Assembly: GCA_023412715.1 (NCBI GenBank)
Contig: JAEZCC010000046.1
Location: 1-7,828, forward strand
Length of the DNA stretch: 7,828 nt
Direction: 5' to 3'
Origin: Bacillota bacterium
GTDB taxonomy: Bacteria; Bacillota; Clostridia; Oscillospirales; Acutalibacteraceae
Below, piece by piece: positions 5,169 through 7,828 of the stretch. Position 1 is the first letter of the stretch, and every line of letters begins with the position of its first letter. Made by a program: the position numbers and the translations under genes. The notes beneath the pieces are model-generated. The model saw nothing but the letters and a program-made list of their open reading frames with translations, did not search any database and was not told where the DNA came from.

Positions 5169-5275
5169 CGGTGGTCCTGTGGTGACGGAAGGCCGCCAGC
5201 ATAGGGCGTGCCCGCGATCCGGCACACATGCCGTTGGTTGGCTTAGGCTGGCCCTTTCCCAGCCAGGAGCGCGCC

Positions 5276-5632
5276 ATGAAGTACGACGGAAGCTGCCATT
5301 GCGGAAAGATCGCCTTCACCGTGGACGCCGGCGACGCGCTCACCGAGGTCTACGACTGCAACTGCTCGATGTGCCGCCGCCGCGGCGGCCTGCTGTGGTT
5401 TGCGCCGGCCGCGGCGCTGACCCTGCATACCGACCGGGCGGACCTGGGTACCTACCAGTTCAACAGGAAACACATCGACCACCATCACTGCCCGGTGTGC
5501 GGGATCGCCCCGTTCAGCGAGGGCCGGAACCCGGGCAATGGCGAGGCAATGGTGGCGGTCAACGTGCGCTGCCTGCCGGAGCTGGACCTGGCCACGCTGA
5601 CGGTCAAGCAGGTGGACGGCGCCAGCCTCTGA
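5276..5632 (+). CDS. GFA / CENP-V domain protein
   Basis: This 118-aa protein is essentially one GFA domain (glutathione-dependent formaldehyde-activating enzyme family, CENP-V fold). The zinc ligands are all present: CxC at 7-9 (SCHCG), CxCxxC at 28-33 (CNCSMC) and CxxC at 72-75 (CPVCG). Family members are small cytoplasmic zinc proteins; some were proposed to join glutathione to formaldehyde, but most, including short ones like this, have no proven reaction. The ATG at 5276 has AGGAG (5265-5269) six bases upstream and begins directly at the domain; an in-frame ATG 16 codons upstream is not needed. It diverges from the DUF885 gene over 107 bases and converges on the small acidic gene. A short hairpin (GGCTGG/CCAGCC, 5246-5264) lies just ahead of the Shine-Dalgarno sequence. 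Confidence 0.92.
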   Translation: MKYDGSCHCGKIAFTVDAGDALTEVYDCNCSMCRRRGGLLWFAPAAALTLHTDRADLGTYQFNRKHIDHHHCPVCGIAPFSEGRNPGNGEAMVAVNVRCLPELDLATLTVKQVDGASL

Positions 5633-5646
5633 AGCCGCGCCGCGGG

Positions 5647-5673
5647 CAGGTGTTCGCCGGGGCGAACCACCTG
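5647..5673. terminator. Hairpin between convergent genes, probable bidirectional terminator
   Basis: CAGGTG-TTCGCC pairs with GGCGAA-C-CACCTG: two six-base stems with one bulged base. It lies 14 bases past the GFA stop and 12 bases past the stop of the opposing acidic gene. No U-tract follows on either strand, so termination is inferred from position and strength only. Confidence 0.5.
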
Positions 5674-5685
5674 TCGGGACGGGGC

Positions 5686-5979
5686 TCAGCCCTCGTCCTG
5701 TTCGAACTCGACGAACACTTCCAGCTCGCGGGCCAGGATCTCGACCGCGGTGCGCACCTTCTCGGCAGTGGCCTCGTTGCCGACTTCCACCTCGAACTCG
5801 CTCATGCCCGGGCCTTCGTCGTCGGACAGGCCGGCCGAGCTGGAATCCTCGTCGTCCAGGTGTGGCATCAGGTCGTCGGTTTCCTCGACATGCTCGACGC
5901 CGTCCAGGCTCTGCAACAGGTTGCTGATGGCGCGCGAATCGTCGTCGCTGCCGGTGATGCGGATGCGCAGGGTGGGCAT
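5686..5979 (-). CDS. Small acidic hypothetical protein
   Basis: This 97-aa protein begins MPTLRIRITG. The pattern suggests strand-helix-strand (residues 3-33), a very acidic low-complexity middle (about 34-58, with LDDEDSSSAGLSDDEGPG), then strand-helix-strand (about 60-93), ending EFEQDEG. Two such units could make a ferredoxin-like or ACT-like fold, but this is read from the pattern only. I do not recognise the family. It has no signal peptide or membrane helix, so it is probably cytoplasmic. The ATG at 5979 has AAGGA (5989-5985) five bases upstream; the frame is open further upstream, but that part lacks a ribosome site and runs into the terminator region of the cyclophilin gene. It is probably transcribed alone from the 140-base gap. 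Confidence 0.75.
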   Translation of the reverse strand: MPTLRIRITGSDDDSRAISNLLQSLDGVEHVEETDDLMPHLDDEDSSSAGLSDDEGPGMSEFEVEVGNEATAEKVRTAVEILARELEVFVEFEQDEG

Positions 5980-6084
5980 GGTGGTCCTTCCATTTCTCGG
6001 GACCGGCAGGGTGGCCGAAACCCGGCAAAGGGCAGGTGAAGCGAAACCGCCGGACGCCTTGCCACGGCACCCGCTGGAACCGAA

Positions 6085-6107
6085 TGGCCCGGCATTGCGC
6101 CGGGCCA
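6085..6107 (-). terminator. Hairpin terminator of the cyclophilin gene
   Basis: A perfect nine-base stem TGGCCCGGC/GCCGGGCCA with a five-base loop starts 12 bases past the stop codon. Only TT follows before GC-rich sequence, so it is strong in stem but poor in U-tract. The adjoining gap to 5979 must carry the promoter of the small acidic gene. Confidence 0.6.
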
Positions 6108-6119
6108 GTGCTGCATTGC

Positions 6120-7037
6120 TTACTTGCTCCCCGGTGCCATGCGCACCGGCAGCGGCACGTTGCACAGGTCGATGTGGCCGGCCGGGCGCTTGTAGAAATC
6201 GTCGCGGCGATTGCGGCGGGCTTCGGTGGCGTCGGCGAAGGTCTTCGAATCGGTGCGCAGCACCTGCAGCGGGATGCGCTCGGCCGCCGGAACCTCGCTG
6301 GCCAGGCGGATGGCGCGGATCGGCGTGCGCTGCGCCGGGTCCTCGTAGAAGCCCATCGGCTCGGGACCGCGCGGGATCACGCTCAGCAGCTCCATGCCCT
6401 TCACCACGCGGCCGACCACGGTGATGTTGCGGTCCAGCTGGCGCGGCGACTGGCCGGTGACCACGTACAGCTCGGCGCCGATGCTGCTGTCCTCGTCGGT
6501 ATTGCGGCCGGCCCCGAGCGCACCGTAGCAGTGGGCCAGCCAGGTGGTGCCGTCCTTCGGGTCGCGGCCGACCGGGAAGCCATCGACGAAACCGACTTCA
6601 TCGGCCCAGCCGTCGGAATCGGGCAGGGCGGTGAAGTCCAGGCCCTTGGACGGGCGCTGGAACTCGGCCGGCAGTTTGGTCTTCGCCTTGCCCAGCGAGC
6701 GCGCCTTGGCCGGTTCCTCGCCGTCGGGATCGCCGAACTGCACGACGAAGTTGTCCTGCGAGCGGTAGATGTTGAGCCCGTCCCAGAAGCCGCCGCGGGC
6801 CAGGGTGCGGATGTTGTCCACGTGCTCCGGGGCGAACGCGGGCGCCAGCTCGATCACCACCGTGCCGCCTTCCAGGTCCATGTACAGGGTGTTGGCCGGG
6901 TCGAGCGTGCGCCAGTCGCTGGCCGGTGACTGCGCCAGGATTTCCTGGGCGCTGCGGTACTTCTCCGCCGCCGGCGCGGTGGTCGACAGGGTGGCCAGGG
7001 CGAGGGCGCAGGCAAGCAGGGCAGGGCGGAGGGTCAT
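6120..7037 (-). CDS. Exported cyclophilin-type peptidyl-prolyl cis-trans isomerase
   Basis: This 305-aa protein has a Sec signal peptide (MTLRPALLACALALATLSTT, cleavage likely near APAA at 21-24), so it acts in the periplasm. It should catalyse proline cis-trans isomerisation during folding of exported proteins. The cyclophilin domain spans about residues 50-250: FWDGLNIYR (84-92) carries the catalytic Arg92, and FVVQFGDP (97-104) the active-site Gln100. The usual GSQFFI strand is replaced by GAELYVV (187-193), with Tyr where cyclophilin A has Phe113, so the substrate pocket is altered. The protein is longer than a minimal cyclophilin, with an inserted region at about 105-165 and a ~50-residue C-terminal extension. 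The ATG at 7037 fits the signal peptide, with GGAAG (7049-7045) seven bases upstream; both sit in a hairpin described separately. It diverges from the PadR gene. Confidence 0.9.
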   Translation of the reverse strand: MTLRPALLACALALATLSTTAPAAEKYRSAQEILAQSPASDWRTLDPANTLYMDLEGGTVVIELAPAFAPEHVDNIRTLARGGFWDGLNIYRSQDNFVVQFGDPDGEEPAKARSLGKAKTKLPAEFQRPSKGLDFTALPDSDGWADEVGFVDGFPVGRDPKDGTTWLAHCYGALGAGRNTDEDSSIGAELYVVTGQSPRQLDRNITVVGRVVKGMELLSVIPRGPEPMGFYEDPAQRTPIRAIRLASEVPAAERIPLQVLRTDSKTFADATEARRNRRDDFYKRPAGHIDLCNVPLPVRMAPGSK

Positions 7038-7068
7038 CGGGCGCTTCCGGATGGGTGAAGCGCCCGAT
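7036..7068 (-). promoter_or_regulatory. Perfect 12-bp hairpin over the cyclophilin ribosome-binding site
   Basis: On the minus strand ATCGGGCGCTTC (7068-7057) and GAAGCGCCCGAT (7047-7036) are perfect reverse complements separated by nine bases. The second arm contains most of the Shine-Dalgarno GGAAG and the first two bases of the ATG, so a transcript starting upstream of 7068 would fold with its ribosome site hidden. It could be a translational switch, a DNA operator, or avoidable if transcription starts inside it. Confidence 0.6.
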
Positions 7069-7140
7069 TCTGCGCGATCGGCTCCCCAACGGGCCAGTTA
7101 TGGAGGGGCATGACTAACAGCACATCCGCTATACCGAACT

Positions 7141-7154
7141 CAACACTAGTATTG
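7141..7154. promoter_or_regulatory. Near-palindrome upstream of padR, candidate operator
   Basis: CAACACTAGTATTG matches its reverse complement at 12 of 14 positions around a perfect ACTAGT core. It lies 28 bases before the padR start, in the local A/T-rich patch where a promoter would be expected. PadR proteins are dimers that bind inverted repeats and commonly repress their own operon. No convincing -35/-10 pair could be placed. Confidence 0.45.
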
Positions 7155-7181
7155 CCTTCAATCTAGCCCGGGAGTGGGGCG

Positions 7182-7544
7182 ATGACCGATATCGAAGCCC
7201 ATCTGAAGAAGTTCCAGAAGGAGTTGAGCGCCGGGACGGTGTCGCTGGTGCTGCTGGCGGTGCTGGCCAAGGCCAAGGAGCCGCTGTACGGCTACCTCAT
7301 CGCCAAGGAACTCGAGCGCATCGGCGGCGGGGTACTCAGCGGCAAGCAGAGCGCGCTGTACCCGGTGCTGCGCAACCTGGAGGCCGCGGCGCTGCTGTCC
7401 AGCCACGTCGGGCCATCCGATGCCGGCCCGCCGCGGCGCTATTACGAGATCACTGGCGCCGGGCACGAAGCCCTGCGCGAATGGGCTGCCGCCTGGCGTG
7501 CGACCCGCGACTCGATCGATACCGTCCTGGAGGGGACCCCATGA
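7182..7544 (+). CDS. PadR family transcriptional regulator
   Basis: This 120-aa protein is a PadR winged-helix DNA-binding protein. Typical elements are a hydrophobic helix followed by PLYGYLI (34-40), the recognition-helix region ALYPVLRNLE (58-67), and the wing RRYYEIT (85-91) followed by a C-terminal dimerisation helix (about 93-114). PadR proteins usually repress their own operon and are released by a ligand or stress signal. The ATG at 7182 has GGAG (7171-7174) seven bases upstream. The stop codon overlaps the next start as ATGA (7541-7544), giving translational coupling with the HAAS-domain gene. This PadR/HAAS pairing is a recurrent arrangement in which the regulator controls a membrane sensor or envelope-stress protein. 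The near-palindrome at 7141-7154 is the likely autoregulatory site. Confidence 0.92.
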   Translation: MTDIEAHLKKFQKELSAGTVSLVLLAVLAKAKEPLYGYLIAKELERIGGGVLSGKQSALYPVLRNLEAAALLSSHVGPSDAGPPRRYYEITGAGHEALREWAAAWRATRDSIDTVLEGTP

Positions 7545-7828
7545 TGAACACCCTGCCTCGCACCATCCCCGAGTACCTCGAGCAGTTGCGGCGCGCACTG
7601 GCCGGCGCCGACCCGGCGATGATCCAGGACGCGCTCTACGACGCCGAGGAATACCTGCGCTCCGAACTCGCGGAGAACCCCGGCAAGTCGGAAGCCGAGG
7701 TCATCGCCACCGTCGCGTCAAGCTACGGCGCGCCCGACGAGGTCGCCGACATCTATCGCGACACCGAGGTGACGGTGCAGACCGCGCTGCGCGCGCCGGC
7801 GCCGCCGCGACGCGCCTCGGCGCTGGGC
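7541..7828 (+). CDS. HAAS (DUF1700-like) domain membrane/sensor protein, 5' part
   Basis: The open frame runs off the right edge after 96 codons. It begins MMNTLPRTIPEYLEQLRRAL, and the pattern LYDAEEYLRSEL (32-43), a Glu/Gly-rich turn, then SYGAPDEVADIY (61-72), is the HAAS/DUF1700 helical domain usually found at the N-terminus of membrane proteins encoded next to PadR regulators. An Ala/Pro/Arg-rich linker (from about 82) follows, after which membrane helices would be expected beyond the window. GGAGG (7529-7533) lies seven bases before the ATG at 7541; a second in-frame ATG at 7544 is less well placed. It overlaps padR by ATGA, so the two form an operon. Confidence 0.85.
   Translation, partial: MMNTLPRTIPEYLEQLRRALAGADPAMIQDALYDAEEYLRSELAENPGKSEAEVIATVASSYGAPDEVADIYRDTEVTVQTALRAPAPPRRASALG

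Noticed and set aside
3441..5204. 587-codon open frame on the plus strand opposite the DUF885 gene
   Set aside because: The product is Val/Gly/Leu/His-rich low-complexity sequence without motifs. It arises as the antisense shadow of a GC-rich gene whose minus-strand product has a lipobox and metallopeptidase motifs.
5014..6039. 341-codon plus-strand frame spanning the DUF885 start, the GFA gene and the acidic gene
   Set aside because: It crosses three well-supported genes in a different frame or strand and has no domain signature; this is GC-bias readthrough.
5980..6165. 62-codon upstream extension of the small acidic protein
   Set aside because: It has no ribosome site, runs through the terminator hairpin of the cyclophilin gene, and a well-placed AAGGA precedes the internal ATG at 5979.
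6036..6929. 297-codon open frame on the plus strand opposite the cyclophilin gene
   Set aside because: The composition is Arg/Ala/Val/Gly-rich without motifs and the frame lies wholly antisense to a gene with a signal peptide and cyclophilin signatures.
7108..7135. Possible -35 (ATGACT) and -10 (TATACC) upstream of padR
   Set aside because: The spacing is only 14 bases and both boxes are weak, so no promoter is called.

Overview
The window joins two different kinds of DNA. The right part (about 3300-7828) is GC-rich, tightly packed chromosome with the strong G/C third-position bias of the Xanthomonadaceae (Lysobacter / Luteimonas / Pseudoxanthomonas / Xanthomonas type). The gene content (DUF885 lipoprotein, GFA-domain enzyme, exported cyclophilin, PadR regulator plus HAAS-domain partner) fits that family, but the genus cannot be fixed from the sequence. 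The left part (1 to about 3284) is visibly richer in A/T and is an integron gene-cassette array. Single short genes, all on the minus strand, are each followed by an attC recombination site.

Cassette array, read in its own direction from right to left. (7) 3283-3095 has no gene, only a long, unusual attC. (6) 3094-2329 encodes a 232-aa three-helix membrane protein. (5) 2328-1742 encodes a ~154-aa single-helix protein. (4) 1741-1423 has no convincing gene. (3) 1422-593 encodes a membrane-anchored HNH nuclease. (2) 592-115 encodes a DUF4259 protein. (1) 114 to beyond the left edge encodes an N-terminal fragment of a membrane or exported protein. Boundaries are exact because the first six bases of each cassette (TTAGAC, TTAGGC or TTATGC) complement the outer repeat of its own attC. 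Three attC sites are 60-bp, aadA1-like sites whose hairpin tips covary; two are 112-bp sites sharing a loop sequence; the one nearest the chromosome is long and divergent. The side where attI and intI should lie carries only ~80 bp before the DUF885 stop codon, and that gap holds the DUF885 terminator. No integrase gene is visible, so within this window the array is an integrase-less cluster of attC sites. Cassette leaders are only 9-22 bases, so cassette promoters are not obvious.

Chromosomal part. A DUF885 metallopeptidase-like lipoprotein (minus) diverges from a GFA-domain protein (plus). The latter converges on a small acidic protein (minus), with a hairpin between them. An exported cyclophilin-type peptidyl-prolyl isomerase (minus) ends in its own hairpin. 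Its start codon and Shine-Dalgarno sequence lie inside a perfect 12-bp inverted repeat. Divergent from it, a PadR repressor gene (plus) overlaps by ATGA a HAAS-domain membrane-protein gene that runs off the right edge. A 14-bp near-palindrome centred on ACTAGT sits just upstream of padR and is a candidate autoregulatory operator.

The most interesting material is the array: its abrupt integrase-less edge, the gene-less first cassette with its long folded attC, and the unrecognised membrane and nuclease cassettes, which resemble the kind of cargo expected of phage-defence or stress cassettes (inference only).
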